In this document: positions 40,313 through 49,516 of the stretch, piece after piece
Numbering within the stretch: position 1 is the stretch's first letter
Layout of the letters: every line of letters starts with the position of its first letter
Assembly: GCF_015999465.1 (NCBI RefSeq)
Contig: NZ_CP065534.1
Span: forward strand, 186,001 to 250,000
Direction: 5' to 3'
Length of the DNA stretch: 64,000 nucleotides
From: Lonsdalea populi
GTDB taxonomy: Bacteria > Pseudomonadota > Gammaproteobacteria > Enterobacterales > Enterobacteriaceae
Translations under genes and position numbers: made by a program
Notes under the pieces: model-generated
Databases searched by the model: none
What the model was told of the DNA's origin: nothing
The model's input: the letters and a program-made list of their open reading frames with translations, nothing else

Positions 40313-40480
40313 ATGAAAACGCTATTTCGCCAGGCTGCGCTGGCGCTGGTTGCACTCGGGGTGGTCGGCTGTGGCCTGAAAGGGCCGCTGTACTTCCCGC
40401 CGGAGCATAAAAGCACGACGCCGAGCGAGTCTCAGACACAGAAAAATACGACACCGCAACCATCGGCTAACCGGCCATAA
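40313..40480 (+). CDS. lptM: Lipoprotein LptM (YifL)
   Basis: Small outer-membrane lipoprotein that assists LptD maturation and LPS export. The 55-aa product starts MKTLFRQAALALVALGVVG and has the lipobox VVGC, so Cys20 is the lipid anchor. The conserved CGLKGPLYFPP follows directly, then a hydrophilic Thr/Gln/Pro tail. The gene lies between cyaA and dapF, 88 bp before dapF, as in E. coli. Confidence 0.93.
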   Translation: MKTLFRQAALALVALGVVGCGLKGPLYFPPEHKSTTPSESQTQKNTTPQPSANRP

Positions 40481-40568
40481 CGGCAGACGATCGAACGGGA
40501 TTTCCCATCTTTTAACAGGTCACGATAGCGTATTTACCGCGTCCGGTTGAGCCAGCGGAGTCAGGATA

Positions 40569-41393
40569 ATGCAGTTCTCCAAAATGCACGGTTTGGGCAA
40601 TGACTTTATGGTTGTCGATGCCGTTACGCAAAATGTCTATTTTTCGCCCGAGCTAATCCGCCGCCTGGCGGATCGCCACTGCGGCGTGGGCTTCGACCAG
40701 TTGCTGGTCGTTGAGCCGCCATACGATCCTGAGCTGGATTTCCATTACCGCATTTTTAACGCCGACGGCAGCGAGGTGGCGCAATGCGGCAACGGCGCCC
40801 GCTGCTTCGCTCGTTTCGTGCGTCTGAAAGGGCTGACGAATAAACGTCATATCAACGTGAGCACCCATAGTGGACGCATGGTGCTGTCGGTCACCGAAGA
40901 TGAACGGGTCCGCGTTAATATGGGCGAGCCCAACTTCGAACCGCAGCAGATTCCGTTTCGCGCCGCAAAAGCCGAGAAAACCTACATCATGCGCGTGGCG
41001 GAACACACTGTGCTGTGCGGCGCGGTGTCGATGGGCAACCCGCACTGCGTCGTGCAGGTCGATGACGTCGATATGGCGCCGGTCGAAACGCTGGGGCCGT
41101 TGCTCGAAAGTCATGAACGTTTCCCCGAACGCGCTAACATTGGTTTTATGCAGGTTGTTAATCGCGATCTCATTCGGCTGCGGGTTTTTGAGCGCGGCGC
41201 GGGAGAAACGCAGGCCTGCGGCAGCGGCGCTTGTGGGGCCGTCGCGGTTGGGATTCAGCTAGGGCTGCTGTCGGCGGAAGTCAAAGTGCAACTGCCGGGC
41301 GGCGAGCTGGATATTCATTGGGCGGGGCCGGGAAACCCGTTGTTCATGACGGGTCCAGCCACGCATGTTTATGATGGATTCATTTATTTATGA
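40569..41393 (+). CDS. dapF: Diaminopimelate epimerase
   Basis: Converts LL- to meso-diaminopimelate for lysine and peptidoglycan without a cofactor. The protein is 274 aa, the same as E. coli. The two catalytic cysteines lie in QCGNGARC (~73) and in ACGSGACG (~217). The stop overlaps the yigA start by 4 bp, forming dapF-yigA-xerC-yigB. Confidence 0.97.
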   Translation: MQFSKMHGLGNDFMVVDAVTQNVYFSPELIRRLADRHCGVGFDQLLVVEPPYDPELDFHYRIFNADGSEVAQCGNGARCFARFVRLKGLTNKRHINVSTHSGRMVLSVTEDERVRVNMGEPNFEPQQIPFRAAKAEKTYIMRVAEHTVLCGAVSMGNPHCVVQVDDVDMAPVETLGPLLESHERFPERANIGFMQVVNRDLIRLRVFERGAGETQACGSGACGAVAVGIQLGLLSAEVKVQLPGGELDIHWAGPGNPLFMTGPATHVYDGFIYL

Positions 41394-42103
41394 AACGCGT
41401 CGAGGAGCAGCAGGAACAGGCCGATCGCGAAGTGGAACTGACGGACGACATGGTGCTGCAGTTCCTGCATCAAAATCCCGATTTTTTCATCCGCAATTCC
41501 CGTCACGTCGAACAAATGCGCATTCCGCACCCGGTGCGGGAGAGCGTGTCTTTGGTCGAGTGGCAGCTGTCGCGTCAGCGTACCCAAATCCAGCATTTGG
41601 AAGAGGACATTACGCTGCTGATGGAGCAGGCCGCGCAGAACGAGGCGCTGTTCAATCAGCTGTTGCAGTTACAGCTGGCCTTATCGGCGGCCGCTTCTTT
41701 GCAGGATCTGTTGGACCGTTTGCAGCGCTGGGCGCGTAAGCTGGGGCTGTCCGGTGCTACGGTGCGGCTGTTCAGCGACAAGTGGCGTATCGGCGCGCCG
41801 TCTGATTTCACCCATCTCGCGCTGAACCGCACGTTGTTCGAACCTCTGCGTATTCAGCGGTTGGGAAAACGGAATCACTACCTTGGCTCGCTTAACGGAC
41901 CCGAACTACTGATGCTGTTGCCTCAGGCGCGGCAGGTGGGGTCGGTCGCGTTGTCGTTGATGGGCGAAAAGGGCGATCTGGGACTGCTGATTTTCAGCAG
42001 CCGCGATAGCCACCATTATCAGGAAGGGATGGGGACCGTACTCTTGCAGCATCTGGCGACGATTTTGCCGATGGTCCTGCAACGCTGGATCGAACGACTG
42101 TGA
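41390..42103 (+). CDS. yigA: DUF484 family protein YigA
   Basis: A 237-aa conserved protein of unknown function with a GAF-like C-terminal domain. The N-terminal [17 protein letters not shown] motif (~16-32) is diagnostic. A helical coiled-coil region with [20 protein letters not shown] covers ~60-80. It is translationally coupled to dapF and xerC by 4-bp overlaps. Confidence 0.93.
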   Translation: MKRVEEQQEQADREVELTDDMVLQFLHQNPDFFIRNSRHVEQMRIPHPVRESVSLVEWQLSRQRTQIQHLEEDITLLMEQAAQNEALFNQLLQLQLALSAAASLQDLLDRLQRWARKLGLSGATVRLFSDKWRIGAPSDFTHLALNRTLFEPLRIQRLGKRNHYLGSLNGPELLMLLPQARQVGSVALSLMGEKGDLGLLIFSSRDSHHYQEGMGTVLLQHLATILPMVLQRWIERL

Positions 42104-43011
42104 ACGTCCCCGACTCGCCCTTGCTGACGCAGGCCGACGCCTTTTTACGCTATCTGCGCGTCGAGCGGCAGTTAAGCCCGCTGACGCAAAGCAGTTATGC
42201 GCACCAACTTCAGGCTGTTATCACTATTTTATCCGCCTCCGGCATCAGCGACTGGCGTCAGTTGGACGCCGCCGGAGTGCGTGCGGTGGTGGTGCGCAGC
42301 AAGCGCGACGGACTGCAGTCCTCCAGCCTGGCGCTGCGTCTGTCCGCACTGCGCAGTTTTCTTAACTGGATGGTGAGCTGCGGCGAGTTGAACGCCAACC
42401 CTGCCAAAGGGATTGCCACGCCGCGCGCCGGGCGTCATCTGCCGAAGAATATGGATGTGGACGAGGTCAACCGCCTGCTGGACATCGACGATAGCGATCC
42501 GCTGGCGGTGCGCGATCGGACGATGCTGGAAGTGATGTACGGCGCGGGTCTGCGTCTGGCCGAGCTGGTGGGTCTGGATTTGGGGCATATCGATCTGGAC
42601 AGCGGGGAAGTCTGGGTGATGGGGAAAGGCAGCAAAGAGCGTCGTTTGCCTTTGGGCGGAACGGCGGTGACCTGGCTGCACCGCTGGCTGGCGCTGCGGG
42701 ATATCTATGCGCCGGATGACGACGCGGTGTTCGTGTCCAGCCTCGGCAAACGTATCTCTATGCGCAACGTGCAGAAGCGCTTCGCCGAGTGGGGCGTAAA
42801 GCAAGGCGTGAACAGCCACATTAATCCCCATAAGCTGCGTCACTCCTTTGCGACGCATCTGCTCGAGTCGAGTGGCGACCTGCGTGCGGTTCAAGAGCTG
42901 TTGGGGCACGCCGACCTCACCACGACTCAAATTTATACGCATCTGGATTTCCAGCATCTAGCCTCGGTCTATGATGCGGCGCATCCCCGTGCCAAACGAG
43001 GCAAATCCTGA
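42100..43011 (+). CDS. xerC: Tyrosine recombinase XerC
   Basis: With XerD it resolves chromosome dimers at dif. The protein is 303 aa (E. coli 298). The N-terminal SAM-like DNA-binding domain covers ~10-95. The catalytic residues are in GAGLRLAEL (Arg), [12 protein letters not shown] (His-x-x-Arg), [15 protein letters not shown] (His and nucleophile Tyr, ~279). GTG start at 42100. yigB starts on the last base of its stop codon. Confidence 0.96.
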   Translation: MNVPDSPLLTQADAFLRYLRVERQLSPLTQSSYAHQLQAVITILSASGISDWRQLDAAGVRAVVVRSKRDGLQSSSLALRLSALRSFLNWMVSCGELNANPAKGIATPRAGRHLPKNMDVDEVNRLLDIDDSDPLAVRDRTMLEVMYGAGLRLAELVGLDLGHIDLDSGEVWVMGKGSKERRLPLGGTAVTWLHRWLALRDIYAPDDDAVFVSSLGKRISMRNVQKRFAEWGVKQGVNSHINPHKLRHSFATHLLESSGDLRAVQELLGHADLTTTQIYTHLDFQHLASVYDAAHPRAKRGKS

Positions 43012-43727
43012 TGCAGGTTTACCGTCCGCTTGGCCGTATCGAGGCCATCACTTTCGATTTGGACGACACGCTGTACGACAACTTTGAGGTCGTACGGCGC
43101 AGCTCGCGGGAAGCGCTGCAGTTCCTGCGCGGACTCCAGCCGGGTTTGAGCACGTTGACCGAGATGGAATTCGGCGCGATGCGTGACGAATTGCGCGCGC
43201 AGGAACCGGAAATTTACCACGACATGACCGAGTGGCGTCGCCGCACGGTGGTGCTGGCGCTGCGGCGTCAGGGGATGAGCGAGGCGGAGGCGGACGAGGG
43301 CGCGGAAAAAGCGATGACGCACTTCGCCTACTGGCGCAGCCGCATCAGCATTTCGCAGGAAACCCACGACACGCTCGGGGCGCTGGCCCGGCGCTGGCCG
43401 CTGGCGGCGATCACCAACGGCAACGCCGATCCTTATGCCTGCGGTCTGGGCGAGTACTTCCAGTTTGTGCTCCGCGCAGGTCCGGACGGGCGCGCCAAGC
43501 CGTGGCACGACATGTTTCATCTGGCCGCCGAACGTTTTCATTTACCGTTGCATCACCTGCTGCATGTGGGGGATGATCTCATCACCGACGTGGCCGGCGC
43601 CGTGCGCTGCGGAATGCAGTCCTGCTGGATCGGAGCGCAGGGAGCCAACCTGATGCAGCTGCGCGAAGCCCGGCTACTGCCGCATATTGCAATTGCAAGG
43701 TTGGCATCGCTGACGGCATTGCTATAA
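43011..43727 (+). CDS. yigB: HAD phosphatase YigB (FMN / ARPP phosphatase)
   Basis: HAD hydrolase; E. coli YigB dephosphorylates FMN and the riboflavin precursor 5-amino-6-(5-phosphoribitylamino)uracil. The protein is 238 aa (E. coli 238). Motif I is ITFDLDDTLYDNF (~14-26); motif II is AAITNGNAD (~134); motif IV is HVGDDLITDVAGA (~185). The uvrD promoter overlaps its 3' end. Confidence 0.94.
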   Translation: MQVYRPLGRIEAITFDLDDTLYDNFEVVRRSSREALQFLRGLQPGLSTLTEMEFGAMRDELRAQEPEIYHDMTEWRRRTVVLALRRQGMSEAEADEGAEKAMTHFAYWRSRISISQETHDTLGALARRWPLAAITNGNADPYACGLGEYFQFVLRAGPDGRAKPWHDMFHLAAERFHLPLHHLLHVGDDLITDVAGAVRCGMQSCWIGAQGANLMQLREARLLPHIAIARLASLTALL

Positions 43728-43756
43728 TTCACGCCTTCCACTGTATGCATAAACAG
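43701..43756 (+). promoter_or_regulatory. uvrD promoter with perfect LexA box
   Basis: TTGGCA (43701-43706), 16-bp spacer, TATAAT (43723-43728), followed by CTGTATGCATAAACAG at 43741-43756. The last is a perfect CTGT-N8-ACAG LexA site placed at the transcription start, so uvrD is SOS-inducible. Confidence 0.93.
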
Positions 43757-43812
43757 AGGTGAACTGTCGCCACGTGGTGACGGGATGCCCTTTTCACGGA
43801 TAACCGACGCCT

Positions 43813-45975
43813 ATGGACGTATCTGATCTGCTCGACAGCCTGAACGATAAACAGCGCGACGCCGTCGCGGCTCCCCGCAGCAACATGCTGGTGCTGGCCG
43901 GGGCTGGCAGCGGCAAGACGCGGGTGCTGGTGCATCGTATCGCCTGGCTGATGTCGGTGGAGAATTGCTCGCCGTACTCCATCATGGCGGTGACGTTCAC
44001 TAATAAAGCCGCCGCAGAGATGCGCCATCGCATCGAACAGCTAATTGGTACCAGTCAGGGCGGCATGTGGATCGGGACTTTTCACGGTCTGGCCCATCGG
44101 CTGCTGCGCGCGCATCATCTTGATGCCGGACTGCCGCAGGACTTTCAGATTTTGGACAGCGAAGACCAGCTGCGTCTGCTTAAGCGTCTGGTCAAAGCGC
44201 TCAATCTGGACGACAAACAGTGGCCGCCGCGGCAGGCGATGTGGTACATCAACGGCAAAAAAGACGAAGGCCTGCGTCCTCAGCATATCGAAAGCTACGG
44301 CAATCCGGTGGAGCAGACTTGGCTGCGCGTTTATCAGGCTTATCAGGAAGCCTGCGATCGGGCCGGGCTGGTGGATTTCGCCGAACTGCTGCTGCGCGCC
44401 CACGAACTGTGGCTGAACAAGCCGCACATTCTTCAGCACTACCGGAGTCGCTTTAACAACATTCTGGTGGACGAATTCCAGGACACCAACCGTATTCAGT
44501 ATGCCTGGGTGCGTATGCTGGCGGGCGACAGCGCCCGAGTCATGATCGTGGGTGACGATGATCAATCTATCTACGGCTGGCGCGGGGCGCAGGTCGAAAA
44601 CATTCAGCATTTCCTGAATGATTTCCCACAGGCTTCGACCATCCGCCTGGAGCAGAACTATCGCTCCAGCGCCAACATCCTCAACGCGGCCAATGCCCTG
44701 ATCGCCCATAACGGCGATCGTCTGGGGAAAAATTTGTGGACCGACGGCGTCGAAGGCGACCCGATCTCCCTGTACTGCGCGTTCAACGAACTGGACGAAG
44801 CGCGGTTTGTCGTCAGCCGCATCAAGGCGTGGCAGGAAATGGGCGGCAGCCTGAACGAGTGCGCCATTCTCTACCGGAGCAACGCCCAATCTCGTGTGCT
44901 GGAAGAGGCGCTGCTACAGCAAAGCCTGCCCTATCGCATTTATGGCGGAATGCGCTTCTTCGAACGACAGGAAATCAAAGATGCCCTGGCCTACCTGCGG
45001 CTGATCGCCAACCGTAACGACGATGCGGCGTATGAACGCGTGGTGAATACCCCGACGCGCGGCATCGGCGACCGGACGCTGGACGTGGTGCGTCAGGCGG
45101 CGCGCGACCGTCAACTGACCCTGTGGCAGGCCACGCGCGCGTTGCTACAGGAGAAGGCGCTGGCCGGACGCGCCGCCGGTGCGTTGCAGCGTTTCCTCGA
45201 ACTGGTGGACGCGCTGGCCAACGATACCGCCGAGCAGCCGCTGCACGTACAAACTGACCGCGTGATCAAAGATTCCGGCCTGTGGAGCATGTACGAACAG
45301 GAAAAAGGCGAGAAGGGCCAGACCCGCATCGAGAACCTGGAGGAACTGGTTACCGCGACGCGTCAGTACAGTTATCAGGAAGAAGATCAGGACCTGATGC
45401 CGCTGCAGGCGTTTCTGTCTCATGCGGCGCTGGAAGCGGGAGAAGGGCAGGCGGACGCCTATCAGGATGCGGTCCAGCTGATGACGCTGCACTCCGCCAA
45501 AGGGCTGGAATTTCCCCAGGTGTTCATCGTCGGGATGGAAGAGGGCATGTTTCCAAGCCAGATGTCTCTCGAAGAGGGCGGACGACTGGAGGAAGAGCGC
45601 CGACTGGCGTATGTCGGGGTGACCCGTGCGATGCGTAAACTGACGATGACCTACGCGGAAACCCGCCGTCTATACGGCAAAGAGGTGTATCACCGTCCGT
45701 CGCGTTTTATCGGTGAACTGCCGCAGGAGTGCGTGGAGGAGGTTCGACTGCGCGCCAGCGTGTCGCGGCCCGTCAACCAGCAGCGGCTGGGAACGCTCAT
45801 TTCCGAGAGCGACAGCGGCTATAAGCTGGGGCAGCGCGTGCGTCATGCCAAATTCGGCGAAGGGACCATTGTGAATCTTGAAGGCGGCGGCGATCATTGC
45901 CGCGTTCAGGTCGCCTTCCCTGGTCAGGGGATAAAATGGCTGGTGGCGGCTTATGCAAAGCTGGACATCGTATAA
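43813..45975 (+). CDS. uvrD: DNA helicase II UvrD
   Basis: 3'-5' SF1A helicase of nucleotide-excision and mismatch repair. The protein is 720 aa, the same as E. coli. Motif I is [13 protein letters not shown] (~29); motif II is DEFQDTN (~220); [34 protein letters not shown] (~556) and YVGVTRA follow. The C-terminal Tudor-like RNA-polymerase-binding domain (YKLGQRVRHAKFGEGTI, ~670) is present. LexA-controlled promoter directly upstream. Confidence 0.97.
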   Translation: MDVSDLLDSLNDKQRDAVAAPRSNMLVLAGAGSGKTRVLVHRIAWLMSVENCSPYSIMAVTFTNKAAAEMRHRIEQLIGTSQGGMWIGTFHGLAHRLLRAHHLDAGLPQDFQILDSEDQLRLLKRLVKALNLDDKQWPPRQAMWYINGKKDEGLRPQHIESYGNPVEQTWLRVYQAYQEACDRAGLVDFAELLLRAHELWLNKPHILQHYRSRFNNILVDEFQDTNRIQYAWVRMLAGDSARVMIVGDDDQSIYGWRGAQVENIQHFLNDFPQASTIRLEQNYRSSANILNAANALIAHNGDRLGKNLWTDGVEGDPISLYCAFNELDEARFVVSRIKAWQEMGGSLNECAILYRSNAQSRVLEEALLQQSLPYRIYGGMRFFERQEIKDALAYLRLIANRNDDAAYERVVNTPTRGIGDRTLDVVRQAARDRQLTLWQATRALLQEKALAGRAAGALQRFLELVDALANDTAEQPLHVQTDRVIKDSGLWSMYEQEKGEKGQTRIENLEELVTATRQYSYQEEDQDLMPLQAFLSHAALEAGEGQADAYQDAVQLMTLHSAKGLEFPQVFIVGMEEGMFPSQMSLEEGGRLEEERRLAYVGVTRAMRKLTMTYAETRRLYGKEVYHRPSRFIGELPQECVEEVRLRASVSRPVNQQRLGTLISESDSGYKLGQRVRHAKFGEGTIVNLEGGGDHCRVQVAFPGQGIKWLVAAYAKLDIV

Positions 45976-46305
45976 ACTGATGACTGAACAGATTGTTGCA
46001 TTAATGGCCTGCGTGCGTGTTGACAGCCTTTTTCATCTCAGCGTAACATGCGCGCATCATTATTCCCGGAGGACCCGCGCCTTGGACACACCCAGTCGAT
46101 ACTGGCTCACCCACCTATTTCTTAGGTACAACCACTAAGGCTATCCTCCGTTGCTGATAGCCTTAGTGGTTGTCAGCGATCTCTTCATACATCGCAACGA
46201 GTCAGCACCGTCAAACGGTCTGGAATCTGATGGTGATTTTTCACCCTCTTTCTGTGTTTCAAGCGCGTATTGTCCCTGTCAGAACACCTTTAGGGAGCAT
46301 GACCT
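45976..46305 (+). promoter_or_regulatory. corA leader region with strong hairpin
   Basis: 330 bp between uvrD and corA. It holds the leader peptide frame (46082-46138) and a perfect 18-bp inverted repeat, 46128-46145 with 46156-46173 (ACAACCACTAAGGCTATC and its complement; loop CTCCGTTGCT). No T tract follows, so it is not a simple terminator. The corL stop codon lies inside the left arm. In Salmonella the corA leader is controlled by corL translation and Rho. Confidence 0.65.
46082..46138 (+). CDS. corL: Candidate CorL leader peptide
   Basis: An 18-codon frame, MDTPSRYWLTHLFLRYNH, starts at TTG 46082 with GGAGG 9 bp upstream. Its stop codon falls inside the left arm of the 18-bp hairpin, so a ribosome finishing the peptide would hold the hairpin open. 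Position and design fit the corL element described for the corA leader of Salmonella. The function is inferred from that. Confidence 0.6.
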   Translation: MDTPSRYWLTHLFLRYNH

Positions 46306-47256
46306 ATGCTGAGCGCATTCAAGCTGGAAAACAGCCGTTTAACCCGTCTGGAAATGGAAGAGAGCCAGGATCTCACCTCATCGGTATGGGTGGACTTGGT
46401 CGAGCCGGACATTATCGAGCGAGATCAGGTACAAACTCAATTGGGACAAACGCTGGCGACTCGCCCCGAACTGGAAGACATTGAAGCCTCCGCGCGTTTC
46501 TTTGAGGATGAAGACGGCCTGCATATTCACTCCTTCTTCTTTTACGAAGATGCGGAAGATCATGCGGGCAACGCCACCGTGGCGTTCACCATCCGTGACG
46601 GACGTTTGTACACCTTGCGTGAACGTGAGCTGCCGGCGTTTCGCCTGTATCGCATGCGCGCTCGCGGGCAGACGCTGATTGACGGCAATGCCTATGAGCT
46701 GTTGCTCGACCTGTTTGAAACCAAAATCGAGCAGTTGGCGGATGAAATTGAAAACATCTATAGCGATCTGGAAGCGTTGAGTCGCGTCATCATGGATGGC
46801 CGCCAGGGCGACGAGTACGACGACGCGCTGTCGACGCTGGCGGAGCTGGAAGATATCGGCTGGAAGGTGCGTTTGTGTCTGATGGATACCCAGCGAGCGC
46901 TGAACTTCCTGGTGCGCAAAGCGCGGCTGCCGAGCGGTCAACTGGAGCAGGCGCGGGAAATTCTGCGAGATATCGAATCGCTGTTGCCGCATAACGAATC
47001 GCTGTTCCAGAAAGTGAACTTTCTGATGCAGGCGGCGATGGGTTTCATCAATATCGAACAGAACCGCATCATCAAGATCTTCTCGGTGGTGTCCGTGGTG
47101 TTCCTGCCGCCGACGCTGGTGGCTTCCAGCTACGGTATGAACTTTGAATTTATGCCGGAACTGAAGTTGGCCTTTGGCTATCCGGCGGCGCTGGTGCTGA
47201 TGGTATTGGCCGGTCTGGCGCCTTACCTGTACTTTAAACGCCGCAACTGGTTGTAA
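46306..47256 (+). CDS. corA: Magnesium/cobalt transporter CorA
   Basis: Homopentameric inner-membrane channel and main constitutive Mg2+ uptake system. The protein is 316 aa, the same as E. coli. A long acidic cytoplasmic domain with coiled coil (~1-250) precedes two C-terminal membrane helices; the GMN selectivity motif is in [11 protein letters not shown] (~277). The C-terminus is basic (KRRNWL). The leader upstream suggests Mg2+-responsive control. Confidence 0.97.
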   Translation: MLSAFKLENSRLTRLEMEESQDLTSSVWVDLVEPDIIERDQVQTQLGQTLATRPELEDIEASARFFEDEDGLHIHSFFFYEDAEDHAGNATVAFTIRDGRLYTLRERELPAFRLYRMRARGQTLIDGNAYELLLDLFETKIEQLADEIENIYSDLEALSRVIMDGRQGDEYDDALSTLAELEDIGWKVRLCLMDTQRALNFLVRKARLPSGQLEQAREILRDIESLLPHNESLFQKVNFLMQAAMGFINIEQNRIIKIFSVVSVVFLPPTLVASSYGMNFEFMPELKLAFGYPAALVLMVLAGLAPYLYFKRRNWL

Positions 47257-47274
47257 CCCACCGCCGGACGAAAG

Positions 47275-47314
47275 AAAGAACAGGCCTCGTCGCTAGCGAC
47301 GAGGCCTGTTCTTT
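47275..47314. terminator. Bidirectional terminator between corA and rarD
   Basis: A perfect 40-bp palindrome (20-bp arms starting AAAGAACAGGCCTCGTCGCT) with A-rich and T-rich ends. It would terminate corA on the plus strand and rarD on the minus strand. It overlaps the rarD stop codon. Confidence 0.85.
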
Positions 47315-48215
47315 ACGCCGGACGTTTATGCATCTGCTTTTGCTGTGAGCGCAGCGCGTCGCCGATGAAAACCGCCAGCCCCAGCCAGATGAAAGCAAAG
47401 GTAATCCACTGATCCTGAGCAAATGGTTCGCCGTAAACCACGACGGCCAGTAAAAACATCAGCGTTGGGCCGATGTACTGGAAGAAGCCCAGCGTAGAAA
47501 GATGCAGGCGCACGGCGGCGGCGGTGAAGAACAGCAGCGGGACGGTAGTGACGATCCCGGCTGAGAGCAGCAGCAGATCCAGCGACAACGAGTTTTGCGT
47601 CAAATGGCTGGTCGGCGTATCGGCAAAGCAAAACAGATATACCAGAGCGACAGGCAGCAGCCAGAGGGTTTCGACCAGCATGCCCGTTTGTGCATCGACA
47701 CCGATTTTTTTGCGCAACAGGCCATAAACGGAAAAGCTAAAGGCCAGCCACAATGCGAGAAACGGCAGGGAGCCGAATTTCCACAACTGCACCAGTACGC
47801 CGCACACCGCCAGCGCGACGGCGAGCCACTGTATGGGACGGAATCTTTCGCCGAGAAACAGAAGCCCGAGCAGCACGCTGACCAGCGGATTAATGAAATA
47901 ACCCAGGCTGGCTTCCAGCATGTGGTGGTGGTTGACGGCCCAGATATAGATCAGCCAGTTGCTGCCGATGAACAGGGCGGTCACCGCCAGCATCAATAAC
48001 CTTTTTGGCTGTTGCAGGAGGGCGAAGGCCTGCTTCCATTGGCGACTTGCGCTGAGCAGAATTAGGATAAAAAAGAATGACCAAATCACGCGATGTGAAA
48101 CAATTTCAGAGGCGGGAACCTGTTCGATGAGTTTGAAGTAGGCCGGGGCGATACCCCAGATGATGTAAGCGCCGAGAGCGAATAGGACTCCCTGGCGAGT
48201 TTGCTGCGTTTCCAT
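47313..48215 (-). CDS. rarD: EamA/DMT-family permease RarD
   Basis: Polytopic inner-membrane protein (10 predicted helices, two EamA repeats) of unproven substrate; the name comes from a putative chloramphenicol-sensitivity phenotype. The protein is 300 aa (E. coli 296). The N-terminus (QGVLFALGAYIIWGIAPAYF) and the INPLVSVLLGLLFLGERF segment (~87) are typical. It is convergent with corA. yigI, next to it in E. coli, is absent. Confidence 0.92.
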   Translation of the reverse strand: METQQTRQGVLFALGAYIIWGIAPAYFKLIEQVPASEIVSHRVIWSFFFILILLSASRQWKQAFALLQQPKRLLMLAVTALFIGSNWLIYIWAVNHHHMLEASLGYFINPLVSVLLGLLFLGERFRPIQWLAVALAVCGVLVQLWKFGSLPFLALWLAFSFSVYGLLRKKIGVDAQTGMLVETLWLLPVALVYLFCFADTPTSHLTQNSLSLDLLLLSAGIVTTVPLLFFTAAAVRLHLSTLGFFQYIGPTLMFLLAVVVYGEPFAQDQWITFAFIWLGLAVFIGDALRSQQKQMHKRPA

Positions 48216-48528
48216 TGTTATTGCTCAGTGTAAACAGGGGGAAACGACTATTTTACTGAAAATAAATCCCGTCAACACCCGTATATTGCCGTAATTTCGG
48301 CGGTAATAGCGGTTTTCCCCAGCATGAGATGTGGCGTTGTCTGACAGGGAAACTACAGGGTTAATCCGCGCGGTGCGTCGTGAAAAAGGACGGTGAGTGG
48401 GAAATGAAAGCCGCCGCCATACAGAAAAAACCGATTCATCGCTGCCAATAACGTGACCGGTTATTTTCTGTGTACAATGCCAGCGTCAAATCAAAAAAAA
48501 CCTTACGGACAGTTGGAGAAATTCGTGC
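48216..48528 (+). other. rarD-pldA intergenic region
   Basis: About 310 bp between divergent rarD and pldA, where E. coli carries yigI. No gene is seen. It must contain both promoters; none was assigned with confidence. An A-rich run before AAACCTTACGG lies about 35 bp upstream of pldA. Confidence 0.45.
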
Positions 48529-49398
48529 ATGCGTAAAAATTGGGGTGGTGTGCTGGCATTGCTGCTAACGGCGCAGGTTCAGGCGCAGGAAGCTACAGCG
48601 CAGGAAATTCATGACAAATCGGCGGTCCGCGGCAGCATTATCGCCAGCCTGCTGCAAAAACATGACAGTCCGTTCATTCTTTACCCTTATGAAAGTAACT
48701 ACCTGCTTTACACCTATACCAGCAACCTCAACCGGGAAGCGATTCAGAGCTACAACTGGGGAAACAACGCTCGCAAAGACGAGGTTAACTTCCAGATTAG
48801 TTTAGGATTCCCGCTTTGGCGCGGTATTTTGGGCGACAACTCGCTGCTCGGCGCGTCTTACACCCAAGGCTCCTGGTGGCAGCTTTCCAATAAAAGCGAG
48901 TCGTCCCCGTTCCGTGAAATCAACTATGAGCCTCAGATCTTCCTGGGCTGGGCGACGGACTACAGTCTGGCGGGCTGGACCTTACGTGACGTAGAAGTGG
49001 GCTTCAACCACCAGTCGAATGGCCGTTCCGATCCCACCTCACGCAGCTGGAACCGGGCCTACGCGCGCCTGATGGCGCAGAACGGCAACTGGCAGGTGGA
49101 GCTGAAACCCTGGCTACGTTTTTCCGACAGCAAAGATGACAACCCGGATATCACCCGCTACATGGGACATTATCGCGTGCGGGTCGGCTACCTGTGGGGC
49201 GACAGCATTTTCAGCGCGGAAGGGCGTTATAACTGGAACAGCGGCTACGGCGGCGGTGAAGTCAGCTGGAGTTACCCGCTGACGGAGCATGTGCGTTTCT
49301 ACACCAAAGTCTTCAGCGGCTACGGCGAATCACTGATCGACTACAACCATCGTCAGACGCGTGTCGGCGTCGGCGTGACCCTGAACGATATGTTCTGA
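48529..49398 (+). CDS. pldA: Outer membrane phospholipase A
   Basis: Calcium-dependent outer-membrane lipase that removes phospholipids from the outer leaflet. The protein is 289 aa (E. coli 289). A signal peptide covers ~1-20 (cleavage after QVQA-type sequence); a 12-strand barrel follows. The catalytic His and Ser are in GFNHQSNGRSDPTSRSWNR (~162-180), together with the conserved Asn. The C-terminal Phe (LNDMF) is an outer-membrane sorting signal. Confidence 0.96.
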   Translation: MRKNWGGVLALLLTAQVQAQEATAQEIHDKSAVRGSIIASLLQKHDSPFILYPYESNYLLYTYTSNLNREAIQSYNWGNNARKDEVNFQISLGFPLWRGILGDNSLLGASYTQGSWWQLSNKSESSPFREINYEPQIFLGWATDYSLAGWTLRDVEVGFNHQSNGRSDPTSRSWNRAYARLMAQNGNWQVELKPWLRFSDSKDDNPDITRYMGHYRVRVGYLWGDSIFSAEGRYNWNSGYGGGEVSWSYPLTEHVRFYTKVFSGYGESLIDYNHRQTRVGVGVTLNDMF

Positions 49399-49467
49399 GG
49401 CCGCTTTCGGCCGGCATTGCCGAGGGCGGTAAGTAAAAGCCTGCATACAAACGTTGCAGTTTTATCA

Positions 49468-49499
49468 AACGGCGCTGAAAATAGCGCCTGTTTGTTTTT
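49468..49499 (+). terminator. Terminator/attenuator between pldA and recQ
   Basis: GGCGCT pairs with AGCGCC across GAAAAT, flanked by AAAC / TGTTT and followed by a T-rich tract. It ends 18 bp before the recQ GTG, so it may be part of the recQ leader if read through. Confidence 0.6.
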
Positions 49500-49516
49500 A
49501 TAAAAGCGGTGAAGGC

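Noticed and set aside
46170..46484. 104-codon frame overlapping the corA start
   Set aside because: Its second half is corA read in another frame. The leader peptide at 46082 with a real SD fits better.
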